From positions 73,198,113-73,262,112 of the forward strand of contig OX388352.1 in the NCBI GenBank assembly GCA_947579665.1: DNA of 64,000 nucleotides, in the 5' to 3' direction. The notes under the pieces were generated by a model that saw only the letters and a program-made list of their open reading frames with translations, was not told where the DNA came from and searched no databases. Made by a program: the position numbers and the translations under genes. This DNA comes from Sympetrum striolatum. Its lineage: Eukaryota; Arthropoda; Insecta; Odonata; Libellulidae. Below are positions 1-12,204 of the stretch, one piece after another. How positions within the stretch are numbered: the stretch's first letter is position 1; every line of letters begins with the position of its first letter.

Positions 1-1519
1 TGACTCAGATAGCGAATTATTCTCTATCGACATATTTGGAAGAATTTCATATGTACTTTATCTTTCTCGAATTACTATTGCATCCGTACCAGTCCATCGC
101 TCGTTGTTCGGCTATCCGCTATTATTCGCTCTACGTCAACTCCGATATGATAAGTCATCCAAGACAAAATTCCTATACGTTTATATTTTTTACCCATACT
201 AGACGATCGGGTGAAACGCGGGAAAACCCGCAAAATAGAGTTTTCCCGCTAAACTGCTCCAAAATCTTGTATATTCTACACGGGCGGTTGAACAGCGATA
301 AAAACGCTAGCAAAACGCTCGGCCATTCTACTCTAGCGGTCGAGCTGCCTGTAGCTGCGATGAACGTTGTGAAGTTTTACTGCATGGATAGTTTCAGGTA
401 TTCGAAATCTTCAAAAGAGCATTAGTATTATTATTAAGCCTTTCGTCCTTTACAGCTACTTCAATAGAATCTCAGTCAATACTGTGTAAACGTACCTTTA
501 AATCTTAAAATAAGAGGTTTTCTTACTTTTCTAGCTTGTAATTGCTCTTTTGCCAAAACTCAGAAAGTAACCTCACGGAAGTCTGGAGTAATTTGACATA
601 ATTCGCGCGATAGATAAAACCTTATCGGTCGATATATCGCTAAGCGTAAACCTGCCTTTAGAAACGTGCAGCTCACTAAGTCGTCGAGATAATATATACT
701 TATTTTGCCATCGCGTGTGTTGCCGCATGCCCTCCCAAGAGATAAAATTACTCGACGTTGGGCAATTCTGCGGAGCTCCATTATTCAGTTTTCCTCGCGG
801 CAATTGCACGTTTTCTCCGACGGGTGCATTGCATCCCTTCAATGAGGAAAAATAGTCCGCACGACCCGATCTTTAATTTCATCCCTCGCGTTGCAAAAGT
901 GATCGCTTCAAGGTGACCTCGCTTCTCGTGCAGATTCACCTCCCTTTTCCCCATCGTCAAATGCTTATTGGCTTTCGGAAGATATATTCCGTTGGAGGAA
1001 AAACCGTTCGCTTGACCTTGCGATGCTTCTATTCCATCGCACATTTGAGTCGACAATGGATTTATTTCGCGAACGAGGGTGTTAACAATTTAATGGTGTA
1101 CTCCGCATTCAGTACGCATTCTTAAAACACTCGACTTGCAGTATTTGGTGAATTATTTCCGCGATATCTATTGTTGTTATTGTTGTAAAATTTTGTTCAA
1201 TCTCTAATTCGTCGAATCGCGCTGTTGTTGTGTATTTGCTCTCCCACGAGTTTGCAACCGGCGTCGGATCATAAAATAAAATTACGATAATGAGTCGATG
1301 TGTGAACGCTTTAAGGATAGATTTCGCAGGTGAGATACGATACATCATCGTAAAATAATACCGTGAATAAGTGATTTCTCAAAGGAGTATAGAAAATATA
1401 TACGCTACGTTTTGCTCGTACCGACAATTGCTCTCGATGAGTAACCACATTCTCGATGTTTCTCAGAGTAACGTTATGAACATGGATTAGACCTCTACAT
1501 GCTGATTATAGATTATAAA
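1..1519. other. Intergenic DNA, no gene recognised
   Basis: Unremarkable CpG-containing intergenic sequence. An open frame of 129 codons lies at 36-425 on the + strand, but its translation has no motif I recognise and no splice or family context, so I do not call it a gene. A perfect 9-bp stem (GCGGGAAAA at 218-226 with its complement at 241-249) with a 14-base loop sits inside it. It could be the remnant of a fold-back element. Confidence 0.5.
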
Positions 1520-2500
1520 AATACAGAATAAAACTATATGAAATAATTCATGAACTTGGTATCACGCAGAAGTTAATACGTATGGTGCAAATGGCTACGA
1601 ATAATACAAATGCTCAAGTTAAATTGGGAACAAACCAGTAAAGAATCTGAATTTAATATGGGGGTTAAACAAAGGGACGGGCTGTCTACAACCCTATTCA
1701 TACTAGCACTACTTAAAGTAGCAACAACAATCAACCAGCGAGGTTGAATCTATAACAAGACCACGATGATTTAGTCATAACGGCAAGAAAAAAAATGATT
1801 ACGGGTATATGGAAAATTGGAATCAGAAGTAGAACAGATAGATTGAAGAAAAACCGAGTGTATGATTATGTCCGCATCATATCAAGGAGAAAACTGGAGG
1901 ATTTGGTGGTGGAGGACAAAATATTTCAAGGAACTTAAGATACCTAGAAAACCTAATCGATAATGAGAAAAAAGTTAGAAGCTGTGTAACGGAGCGAATG
2001 CAGGCAGAGAATACAGCATTTTATGCTAACGTACACCTTCTCAAAAGCAAGTTTATAGAGGAACAAAAATTGCAGAACTGTAAATCATCGATACATAGTG
2101 ACATATGGTGCAGAAACATGTTCCTCAACCTTAAAAGAAGAGAATACTCTGAGAACCTGCGAAAGGAAAATACTAAATAAGGTTTACGGACCTGTCATAG
2201 AAAATGGCGAGTATAGAATCCGTTGCAATGATGAATTAAGTAAACTTATTAAAGGAGAAGGTATAGTAAGGTTCATAAAGGCTCAGAGACTACAGTGGTT
2301 AAGGCATATTGAGAGAATGAATCAGACTGACGTGCCAAAAAAGAGGCAAGGTGGGAAAACATAGGTTAGAAGATGTATGTAAAAATCTCAGCAAGATTAA
2401 AGTGGAAGGCTGGAGGAGAAAGCAGTGGAGGCGAATAGTGCAGGAGAACACCCTGAGCTGTAGCGCCGAGAGGAAGGAACTACATTCTCGATGAATGAAT
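1520..2500 (+). pseudogene. Degenerate non-LTR retrotransposon (LINE) reverse transcriptase, 3' part
   Basis: This is a broken reverse-transcriptase ORF. Read across several frames, the translation contains, in order, a K-L-I-R-M-V-Q segment near 1570 and the motif Q-R-D-G-L-S-T-T-L-F near 1675-1710, matching the RT G-D-x-L-S-P-x-L-F block. A decayed catalytic block reads D-H-D-D-L-V-I-T-A-R near 1760. The C-terminal region is well preserved: NTAFYANVHLLKSKF near 2010-2055, then, after a frameshift at about 2100, TYGAETCSSTL, ERKILNKVYGP and RFIKAQRLQWLRHIERM up to 2364. The W-R-R-I/V-V-Q-E-N tail follows to about 2470, and the end is marked by a short tgaatgaat repeat. The C-terminal block is typical of arthropod LINE ORF2 proteins. 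Several stops and at least two frameshifts show it is dead. The clade cannot be fixed by eye. Confidence is high for LINE and low for the subfamily. Confidence 0.85.
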
Positions 2501-4375
2501 CTCTCGATTCTTCAGTTGGCGTTCACTCTCCTGTCTCTTCACGTCTTTCACTTCACACCATTTCACTTTTCTCCATTCTCGAGATCCCTCCGCCTTCCAG
2601 CGGAACGAGGAATGAGATGCGTGAAATTCGCAAATGAAGAGGGACTTAAGTCCTAAACTAAAAATCCCCTAAAGTGTTTTACTCGCTCGGCTTTCTTCAA
2701 AAGTATTCTCTCGTTCTAGAACTTTGTAACCACTAAAGATTCTTCGAGAATAGGAGGTTTAGAAGGTGTGAATGTGTGCCAAAATTTGCTTGGCCATCGT
2801 TTTGCCAATATAATACTTTTCCTTTCTCTCAGTATGTTCTAAACGCATCTGAACTTCTATTTTATTTCATCTCCACAGCGTATCAAATGAATTATATGTA
2901 TCGCATCATTTTTGTCAGTTTTATCCCATATCTCTGAATTAATTTACCGAGAATAATATAGGTACTAAGATTGAGCCATGAATACTCCTTAAAATACCTT
3001 ATTTCTTTATTTCTCATGGGACAATTTGTTTGTGATACTATTGTGTTTAGCTCTAAGTTATTAAGTCAATGACGGGATGATAATATTACTTAAGGGCGTA
3101 AAAAAGCTATGTGACCTTGCAAACAAAGGAAGTGACGATGAATGGAGAAGTTAATTTCTTCTGAATAAATATCAAATTTTATAATTTACTATTGAAAATG
3201 GTCGGATATTCCTAACGAATGTGTCTTCTCACACATTTAAAGATGCTCGAAATTCCCTATAATCTTGGATAAAGAGTGTAAAAAAATACACACTCAAAGA
3301 AACGGATATTCCTGGAAACGGAGGTTTCGGATTTTTTCAGGTAATGACTATATTCGAGGAGTTAATTGAAGAAGCATACGCTGTTGCATTCAAAGGTCTC
3401 TCAAGTAAACTATTTTAAAATCACGACGGACAATAGTGGACGGGATCTCGGACCTCACCGCGAAATAGCATTTATCCCTGGAAAATGCAGACGATCGCTT
3501 GGCTTATTAAAGATGTTAAACATCCCTCCCTCCCTCAAGGTCCACCTGCATCTATATGGAAAACAAACGCCGCCATTGGTACCCTTGATCACAAGATCCT
3601 TCCTGGGAAAGGTATCGAAAACTTGGTCTCACAATCTCACCTGTATTTAAAATCATATTTGGTTTGACATGATCACTTACTTCTTTGACTGCTCCTCTTA
3701 CACACAATATACATATACTCCGCTCGATTTGACCATCGCATACGACCTCGCGTTCATAATTGAATGTCGGTTGAATTCGAATGTACTAGTTTAGAATTCT
3801 GATGGGTTTTCTGGTTTTGTGAATTTCGCAGAACTCCCAGGTTTCGCCTTGTTTCTTTTGTCCTCCAAACGCCGCCGCATACATTCTCTGCTTTGTATTC
3901 ATCGATGCGGATAAAAACCTACACGGATGTTCCGAAAAATCTGGTTTAGAAGGCCAAAATTTAAGAGGATATTTTTTGGAAATAATTTTGAAAAAACTGT
4001 CAATCACCCTCGTATGTAAGGAAACCCATATCTATACAATATCTTTGAAAGCCGAAAAGCATATTTTTTGTGAAAATTATCCAAATTCATTGTTTATATC
4101 ATTGCAATTTCACAGGGCGTTCACTTATTTCACGTTCATTTATTTCAGTACATACTGTTTCCATTCCGAGGATCAGATGCACTCAATCTTTTTAAACCAT
4201 TTTCACGATAAATTTATTAAAGGATAAATTACGATGAATTGTCGATAACCCAATAGTCTCTCAGTTAAATAGGCTCTCTTTTCCATATTTCTGCTAGTTT
4301 CTACGTTTCACTTGACTTTTGTTCAAGCCATTCGTCTGTAAAACTGCGATAATACTTCCTATATTATTTAACTTA
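2501..4375. other. Intergenic DNA, nothing recognised
   Basis: AT-rich sequence with no recognisable coding, RNA or repeat structure. Open frames of 60-94 codons at 3366-3667 and 3786-4227 have no family features. Confidence 0.5.
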
Positions 4376-5597
4376 CTGAAGCGCCCGTTGATTGTCAACG
4401 GGGAATGTAGAAGTAGATTAAGTTAAAGTTGTCGGTCGTGCAATGAGTAAATACCTTTAATATCTGTTATATATAGATGCTTCTCCGGATTCAATCATGT
4501 ATCCATATATATAGAGAGGATACAAACTCACAGGCTAAACCACAAGCGTCATTCACTTGAAATTTTTACGACGTATTGGCCATAACGTGTAACCGCCAGA
4601 AAAATTGCGATTTTGAACCTCAGTCTCATGGGTTCGATTCCAGAGGGACCCAAATTCCCGATTTTTTCCCTTTAAATGCATTGCTTTGATTTTCGGGAAT
4701 TTTTAAAAAATACTTCCCGGATAGGTAGGAAATTTAAACTCAAGAAGCCGATGGATATGGTCAGGATCTATAGATAACATAAATGACCTTGTCGTAAAAA
4801 GTCCTGGGTTCGATGCTAGGACGATGCAAAAGTCCTGTATTTAAAATACATTGAGGTCGTTTTTCATTATTTTTTTTGATGCACCTATCGAAATGATAGG
4901 AAGTTTGTGCTTGGCTAGAAGATGTATATTAAGACTTGGTTTATGAAAAAAAATTAGATAAGACCATGCTGTTTCTGGGTTCGATTCCAGAGCACATTAC
5001 TAATTCTCACATAAGGAATACATGGGAAAAGTTGGACGTCGTTTGAGGCAGTTGCAGATAATATTTCTGTTTGAGTTTTCACACATAGTTAGAGAAGGTA
5101 ATCCTTTGTGGTTTTGCATAGTAATTATCACCAGGAAGACCCGGGTTCGATGCCGGACGGAGAAATTGCAGCAAATTTTATGAATATTTTCAATACCCCA
5201 GTTTACAACCACAGAATGTTTGGAAATGTTTCGCATATTTTGAGAAAAATCTTAAAATTTCGATTAAAAAACAATATTACACGATCTAAATATGAATTTG
5301 TATTCCATTTTCGTTCTTTTGTTGCTTTTCTCGACTCTGTACGACTATTCCTTTTGATTTAATTATTCAAAAGAAATAAAGCCTGCAACCGATAAAAGTG
5401 AAGTTTACATGTACCTCTTACGGAAATCTATCTGAGCGATCTTGGTTCGAGCCCAGTAAAATTATCAAATAAAAATGCGACAGTACTCCCTCCTGATCCC
5501 AAAGAACACTTACCCCAAGTTTGACACAAATAAGTTAAACTGTGTGGACTCCAATCCAAGACAAACACACAAATATACAAATGCACAGAAATTGTGC
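4376..5597 (+). repeat. Modular interspersed repeat, full-length copy (family A)
   Basis: A repeat unit shared with an inverted copy at 39468-40040. It starts with CTGAAG and a perfect 8-bp hairpin (CCCGTTGA, loop TTG, TCAACGGG at 4384-4402) and ends with a short palindrome (GCACAGAAATTGTGC, 5583-5597). Inside are four or five diverged modules spaced about 165-175 bp apart. Each centres on a T-arm-like hairpin CTGGGTTCGATTCCAG or variant, near 4631, 4807, 4979, 5143 and 5446. The GGTTCGANNCC core also resembles the B box of RNA polymerase III promoters. Between hairpins the modules share a 'ttaaaatgcattg' and 'acttcccgga..aggaaa' block. No transposase is encoded. Boundaries come from comparison with the inverted copy. 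The class is unknown; hairpin ends could suggest a Helitron-like element, but CTRR ends are not consistent. Confidence 0.75.
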
Positions 5598-7034
5598 TAG
5601 AGCACGCAATAGAGCCGCAGGGAACTGTTAGTAATTAGACCCATATGCAATTGATAATGCCAGCGGCTAATGTTCGAGCGCAACGCAAGCGCCCTCTGTT
5701 TTCAAATTCTTTGCCCTTTCTCACCCGATCATCGCCCTTAAAATGAACGCGGTATTCCTAAAATTCCGATCTGAAAAGATTCTGCACGCACCATTCAAAA
5801 TACATTTCGCATCAACCGAATGCATCTCGTTAATCTCGTTCTATTTTAAAAGCGGCAAAAACACGGAATTCTGGTGTTGTATTCGCTAAATAACGAGTGA
5901 TCGAAGGGTAGCTGCTTTTGAGATTTTAAGTTCAAATATTTGAATCGGTGGAAAATTAGGTCATGGCTGGTTGGTTGTCAGCTCATTCGGGGACTCAGTT
6001 ACCGATATTTATTTCATATTTCCGATTTTATCTTGCGTCACTCTTCGATTTGTTGAAAGGTACGCTTATTGACATTAATGTAACGCTTTTGCGACTTTGG
6101 CTGATTAGATTAAGGATGGGGACGTTTTAATAGCTGATTAGCATTGCAAAAATTTAGATTTCGTATCAATGAAGTTGTTCGGTTTGAAAGCTAAACGAAT
6201 GACGATCATTATTGGGAAATAAGGAAAATGCCGAAAGTTAAAGTTGGAAAGGAAATCTGGGAAAATGTCATAGTGATGAAGTGTGCACTTGCATAAGAGA
6301 GTAAAATATAGAGGAAAACATGAAGATAGAAAAGAAATTAAATTATGCGTAACAGGACTTGACCTTTTTAGAATGATTAGCATTAGTATGTATGTTTATC
6401 AACATGATATGACTCTTCAGAGGCGATTCGTGCGGTTAACGAACGATTCGTGCTTATTACCGCATATTTCTGTACTTTCATTTTACTGTAGTTGCTGTTA
6501 AGATATGCAGAACATAAATTTTACTATCTAATTAGGTCTGAGGTATTACTTCTTATTCAGTTCCTAGCGTATTTCATTTTTATCGAGGAAGCGAATAGAA
6601 GTTTTTCCAGTTATTTCGTTATATTTTTCGTTGTCAGCGTAATTGTGGCTCATATATATAGCGTCATTAATCTTTAAACTCCTTTCATTGGCTCTATTCG
6701 CGAATAATACGAAGTGAGGTATTCCAAAGATCCCTTCTTAGCTTACATATCGGTCTTACTAGAAGACCGTTTCGGTAGTATTCGAATACCCAATGAAGTT
6801 TGCATTGCACTCTTGTATTTCTTTGTAAAAACTGGGACAATTGATTTTTTATAGACCATTTCATCGATTGATTGATTACTCTCTTACCGTCTCCATCAGG
6901 TGGCACACACGCAAACAGATTCGGATGGATGAGATCATCTTTTTATAGTTAAAAACTAGAAAGATAAGATGACTATCGTGGGATTTTTCCCACAATATTT
7001 ATGAATCATCGAAGGAGATAAGTGTCGCGGCGCT
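5598..7034. other. Intergenic DNA, nothing recognised
   Basis: No coding motif or repeat identified. Open frames up to 81 codons near 6138-6677 are AT-rich and low complexity. Confidence 0.5.
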
Positions 7035-7412
7035 CAGTTGGCTGAAATAAAAAAAGCCAGACATTGGGTCAAAAATGGGTTTTTTGAGAGCGGAACTTGA
7101 AAGTCCGCATAGTTATTGCAAAAAGATCGAATTTTTATATTTCGGTTTGTCGGAATTTTTGGAGAAACATTCAAGTTCGTTGATTTATGGAGGCTTTTGG
7201 AAGATACTGTTGGAAAAACTGACTTTAATTTTCTGTGAAAATTTCTCAAGTTTTACGCCCTGTAACTTTTTGACTCCTGAAAATATTTAAAATCGGCAAA
7301 CGAAAGCATAAAATTCGATCGTTTTGCAATAACTATTCGAAGTATCAAGTTCCATACTCAAAAAACCTATTTTTGTCCCCAAGTCCTGATTTTTTTCGAT
7401 TTCAGCCCACTG
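7035..7412. mobile_element. MITE-like element with ~100-bp terminal inverted repeats
   Basis: The first ~105 bp (beginning CAGTTGGCTGAAAT) are the imperfect reverse complement of the last ~105 bp (ending ATTTCAGCCCACTG). Shared internal blocks include GGTTTTTTGAG, GGAACTTGA and ATAGTTATTGCAAAA. The centre is non-coding. Ends beginning CAG are common in hAT-type non-autonomous elements, but the 8 bases flanking each side are not a clear duplication, so the superfamily is left open. Confidence 0.75.
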
Positions 7413-8329
7413 CGCGACGTCTGAGTTAGTGGACTGTGTCAGCCCGATGCCCACTGGCGATGTTCTGAATCGCGTTAGCGCGGCGTTATCGCTCTTTCAT
7501 TCAGAACTGCTAGAGAATATATGCACACACGCTCGCCTGAGCGCGTGAAAACACTCGATCGCTTGTTTTCCGACGCCGTTCCCCGCATCAACGATAGCGC
7601 TTCCGCGTTGACATTGTTGGGAATCGAGCGGTGCAGACTTGTCACGCTTGCGTCTAACTGCCTATCACGTGTAATACACCATTTTTCATATCTGACTGCT
7701 CGTTGCAGTTGTTTTCTACTGAAGCGTGAAAATTCACTTAATCTAGCGATAGTTTTGGACATATTACACCGCGAATGGAGTAGGCAAAAAGTAGGTACCG
7801 TCATTGTTGAGCAAATTATCTGTGTCGACGTTGAATGTAGACTCGATCTTTCCCTTAGCTGATGAATCCCGGAAAGTGCCTTAGTTTTTCGAAATAAGTC
7901 ATAAAATATAACTCAAAGGTGTTTATGAAATTATTAGCAATGAAGAGTGCTATGTGAAATTGACGATACGGTGATTAGAATTCGGAAGGTACTACTACTG
8001 CAACTATTGTATATATCATCGCGTTACGTTACCCTTGCCAATTATATACTTATTATTACAACTATACCCCCTATATTATCGCTTTTCTTCTTGGTTTGTT
8101 CCATTCAAACTTCTTTTGCTAGTTTTCTCCCAGTCATAATATGTTTGCTTATAATCTACCTCCATTTTTGTTCGTAGGTTTGTCGCTAAAAGTAACTCAT
8201 TGGTGATCGCTTTCTAAGATTTAATTCAAGTCTAAACGACCTATATTCAATTGAGACGATATCCTTTTCCATTTCACGATCTCTTATTCCAAGTCGAGAG
8301 ATTGACTTGTGTTTTTCATCGATTATACA
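7413..8329. other. Intergenic DNA, CpG-rich stretch at 7413-7870
   Basis: GC- and CpG-richer than its surroundings, with overlapping open frames on both strands (7521-7862 +, 113 codons; 7475-7804 -, 109 codons). Neither translation shows a known domain. Open frames on both strands are expected where TA-rich stops are scarce. It could be an unrecognised element or a regulatory region. Confidence 0.4.
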
Positions 8330-8620
8330 CCGTATTTACTCGTGTATAGGCCGAGTTTTTAGCGCATTCTCATGCTGAAAAAGCCCTCTTCGACTTATAC
8401 TGGAATGATGGTCCCACTTACCTTTTTCTCTGGTGAAAATGTTGGTAGATATCGGATCGGAAACTAACTTTTTTATCGTACATTCTGATTTTATTTACCA
8501 GTATTTACTGCATATCCCACCTTAGTATTATACTAGAGTCAATTAATTTTTCCAGTTTCTGTGATAAAATTAGGTGCCTCGGCTTATATTCGGGTCAGCT
8601 TATATTCAAGCACATTCGAT
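8330..8620. mobile_element. MITE-like element (family C), terminal inverted repeats
   Basis: The left end reads CGTATTTACTCGTGTATAGG followed by CCGAG. The right end reads CTCGGCTTATATTCGGGTCA followed by GCTTATATTCAAGCACATT, an imperfect inverted match. A related pair of ends bounds 57022-57860. Non-coding. Ends are approximate because no clear target duplication was seen. Confidence 0.6.
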
Positions 8621-10299
8621 TGTTTAAATTTATCAATGACTTATTATGACTCTTATGTTAGATAATGCACCCTCAAAATTAATGTTTAATTAATGAGACG
8701 TTTATTGTTCAATGTAAATGTTTAAAAATAAAATGAACGAGAGAAAACTTATTAGCTCGACAGGCTCGTATCGAAAACTTACGAATATGCGATTTATTTT
8801 ATTTCATTGGGAAGGAATTATTATGGAGATAGAAAAATCAATGGATGGATAGCCTCTACTTTTAAATCCTTTTTCATTGTTCAGCAAACAGGAAGAAAGT
8901 GTTTTAGCCCTCCATCATCCAAATGGTGTCTGTTGCCAGATGACCCGTATGCCGATCACGCCCTCTGCATCGCCAAGGACTCGGCCTTGTTGAGGGAGTA
9001 CTTACACGACCATGCCCTACCTCATTGGCGCGCCATTCCAAGGCCAAGCACATGATGCCTCTTTTCATTGATAATCGGATGTAATTGTGTAATTTAAATT
9101 GCGAGGAATTGATGGCTAAAATTGCTACGGTAGGAAGTTGATCGCACTCATTTGCTTGTGGTAAATACATATAAATTTAGGAGTTCCGAACCGGGGGTTG
9201 AATTATAAAAAATGTCCCTTTTTACAAAACACCTGAAATTAGTTTATTTTCGTTAGGATTGGGCGAAATTTGTGCTGAGCAATTTAAGTTGCAGTTGTGA
9301 GGAAAATCTATGACATGATCGCGTAAAGATCTAACGCGTAAATAGTAGTTTATGAAAATGGCCTTTCTTCAAGTAGGTTATTTAGATGACTTTCAAAAAT
9401 ATTCAAACTCCAGTGCAATGCTTTATTCTCGATGGTTACGGAGAATTCCTACCGTGGACTCATATTTTCTAAGAATTCAATATTTGAATTATTGTTAGAG
9501 TTGTCTAAATATGTCAAAACTCGAGTCCAGAAGGTTCCTTGACTTGAAAACTGTTTTCAGATTCGACATCAATAGTTTACTTGACAAACAGTCTCCACTG
9601 TCTTGGTTGATCTCCAAATATTTGAAATGCTTTCAAAGGTTTGAAAAAAAAAATATTTCGTTAAGCAAGCGTTTTTAGCCTAATTTAATCAATTTTAAAA
9701 AAGCAAATGTCCATAAAATTCTAAACTTTCGCAAATAAGCGCTATATGCTCCTATGTTTAAGGAAGGGAAGATGATACATTTGTTACTTGAAGTCAGTGA
9801 TAGCAACTAAATCTCACCAGCGACAAATAGACAGTTGCACTTGTTGCTTTGGTAAAATTAAAGGCTTTTTCAAGTGACATACCGCTCATAATTATTGCAG
9901 GAGTTGATTAATACAACAGTACTTATAAAACATATGAAGAGAACTTCTTCCATCGTCCTTAAAGCTTCGAGTCGGTTTTAAGAGTGAATATGGTTTATCC
10001 GATCGAAAAAAATCGATATCTTAATTGCCTATTTAATAGTAGTACTTTCAAAGAGTAGAATCTCGAAGCTTCAGGCCGGTGCGCGTAATATTTAATAATT
10101 CAGGCCATTTCTTAATCCTTTGCGCGCGCAGAGGATGAAGATCTGCATTTATACCTTGCAAGCCGCCTTTCGGCGGGTGGGCGAGATGTAAACACGAGTA
10201 AAGATCATCCTTCGCACGGCTGTGCAGGTATGTAAAGGAAGGACCTGTTGGGAAGGACCTTAAATAGGATTCCGTTATCCTTAAAAGAAACCCATTGAG
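8621..10299. other. Intergenic DNA; possible LINE-tail fragment near 10155
   Basis: Nothing coding recognised. The segment at about 10155-10190 (ACCTTGCAAGCCGCC followed by GGCGGGTGGGCGAGATGT) resembles the hairpin-forming tail found with LINE fragments at 25905, 30695 and, inverted, 41130. It may be a solitary 3' UTR piece. Confidence 0.4.
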
Positions 10300-10715
10300 G
10301 AATGTAAAGGACTCTCTGTGATCGAACCAAGGATCATCAGGAAAACGTTAAACAGCATACATAAAATATATTCATGATCTCTATCTACATGCTGAGTTTC
10401 AACTTTCCATTTTATCGGGAAGTGATTTTAAAACAATCTTAAAAATTGTCGCAATGCATTTTAAATGGGAGTATATTTGCCCTGACCTAGCATCGAACCA
10501 AGGATAATCATCGAAGTTATCTTTCTGGTTTTCGTCGGATACGCACGGCTTCCAGCGATACCTCTAATTTCAACTCTCTAATTTGCCGGGAAGTGTCTAA
10601 AAATATTTTCGAAAATCGTGACTTTGGGACCTTCTGGCATTGAACCCATGGCACCGAAGTTCAAAATCCCCTTTTTCTGGCGGTTACATGTAATGGCCAA
10701 TCGTATAAACAGACG
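10300..10715 (-). repeat. Partial inverted copy of modular repeat family A
   Basis: Read on the - strand, this matches the 4560-4990 part of the 4376-5597 copy. It shares ATTGGCCATTACATGTAACC, the CATGGGTTCAATGCC hairpin module (10637), and two further modules with TTGGTTCGAT (10493 and 10326). Module spacing is about 145-170 bp. The left and right ends of the element are missing. Confidence 0.7.
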
Positions 10716-10817
10716 TTTTATAGGGATTCTATAGCTTAGGGAACTCATACTCTTCATATTTTAAGAATACTTCGGATGCCCTAAACCAGTGGCTGGCAAA
10801 CTCATTATTCAATAGAG

Positions 10818-11485
10818 CCGAATATCAACAGTACAACAATTAAAATATCTTTCGAAAGCCAAAGTTTTAAACCTTAAACTATATACGTAGATACATTCTT
10901 ATTAACTTAATTCTAAGCTGGCCTTTGCTTAAAACATCTTTTTGAGGTATGTTCCCTTCCAGCCCTCCCATCCTCATTCGTCTGCTATACTTTCTATCAT
11001 TCATTCTCTCTATTCGCCCAAACAATCACAACGTACCTTTCTGAAACATCGACATTACATCTTCTTTCACGCTTCATAAAACTAAGTTAATAAACTTTAC
11101 TTAAATTTTAAATCTTACTCTACAACTATAGGAACGTTGAATAAAACTTGATTTCTTAAAATTATTATTTATTGATAAAATTAAATTGTGAGGCATCCAT
11201 AATATTAAATCATGACAATGGCTGGCAAGCGCTAATTTGAACAATTGCTGATATTGATGAGACTTAAGGTTTTCCCTGAAATAACATTTTTAGATCCGCT
11301 GATCGTTAATTAGTTCCAGATAGATAGAATACCCTTCACAAGGAAAAAATGTTTAAATTTCTATTTATAAGGAAGCGTAACGTTTCAAAACGTTTCCTCT
11401 TGATAACCTTGCCTTGAAAACGTACCTTGTTATGCAGTAGAAGATCAGCGCACTCATTTTCCATTTCAGCTAAAAATTTTTAAAT
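10818..11485. repeat. Tandem duplication, unit 1 (668 bp)
   Basis: Almost identical to 11494-12161, with about 20 substitutions by eye and no large indel, so roughly 97% identical. The unit starts CCGAATATCAACAGTACAAC and ends AAAAATTTTTAAAT. It carries no recognised gene. It includes a pyrimidine-rich block (TCCCATCCTCATTCGTCTGC). Confidence 0.9.
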
Positions 11486-11493
11486 TATATCAA

Positions 11494-12161
11494 CCGAATA
11501 TCAACAGTACAACAATTAAAATATATTTCGAAAGCCAAAGTTTTAAACCTTAAACTATATAGGTGGATACATTCTTATTAACTTAATTCTAAGCTGGCCT
11601 TTGCTTAAAACATCTTTTTGTGGTATGTTCCCTTCCAGCCCTCCCATCCTCATTCGTCTGCTATACTTTCTATCATTCATTCTCTCTATTCGCCTAAACA
11701 ATCACAACATACCTTTCTGAAACATCGACATTACATCTTCTTTCACGCTTCATAAAACTAAGTTAATAAACTTTACTTAAATTTTAAATCTTACTCTACT
11801 AGTATAGGAACGTTGAATAAAACTTGATTTCTTAAAATTATTATTTATTGATAAAATTAAATTGTGAGGCATCCATAATATTAAATCATGACAATGGCTG
11901 GCGAGCGCTAATTTGAACATTTGTTGATATTGATGAGACGTAAGGTTTTCCCTGAAATAAAATTTTTGGATCCACTGATCGTTCATTAGTTCCAGATAGA
12001 TAGAATACCCTTCACAAGGAAAAAATGCTTAAATTTCTATCTATAAGGAAGCGTAACGTTTCAAAACGTTTCCTCGTGATAACCTTGCCTTGAAAACGTA
12101 CCTTGTTATGCAGTAGAAGATCTGCGCACTCATTTTCCATTTCAACTAAAAATTTTTAAAT
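11494..12161. repeat. Tandem duplication, unit 2 (668 bp)
   Basis: Second copy of the 10818-11485 unit, separated from it by 8 bp (TATATCAA). The low divergence and absence of flanking target duplications point to a local tandem duplication rather than transposition. An open frame at 11777-11986 on the - strand is intact here but has no recognisable product. Confidence 0.9.
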
Positions 12162-12204
12162 GTTGGTGATGATTAAGAGCTTTAGCTATAATGGAGTTGG
12201 TAAT

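Noticed and set aside
36..425. 129-codon open frame
   Set aside because: No recognisable domain, no splice context, and it contains a fold-back hairpin; likely chance.
7475..7862. Overlapping 109- and 113-codon open frames on both strands
   Set aside because: Mutually overlapping frames in a GC-richer patch with no domain signals; expected by chance when stops are rare.
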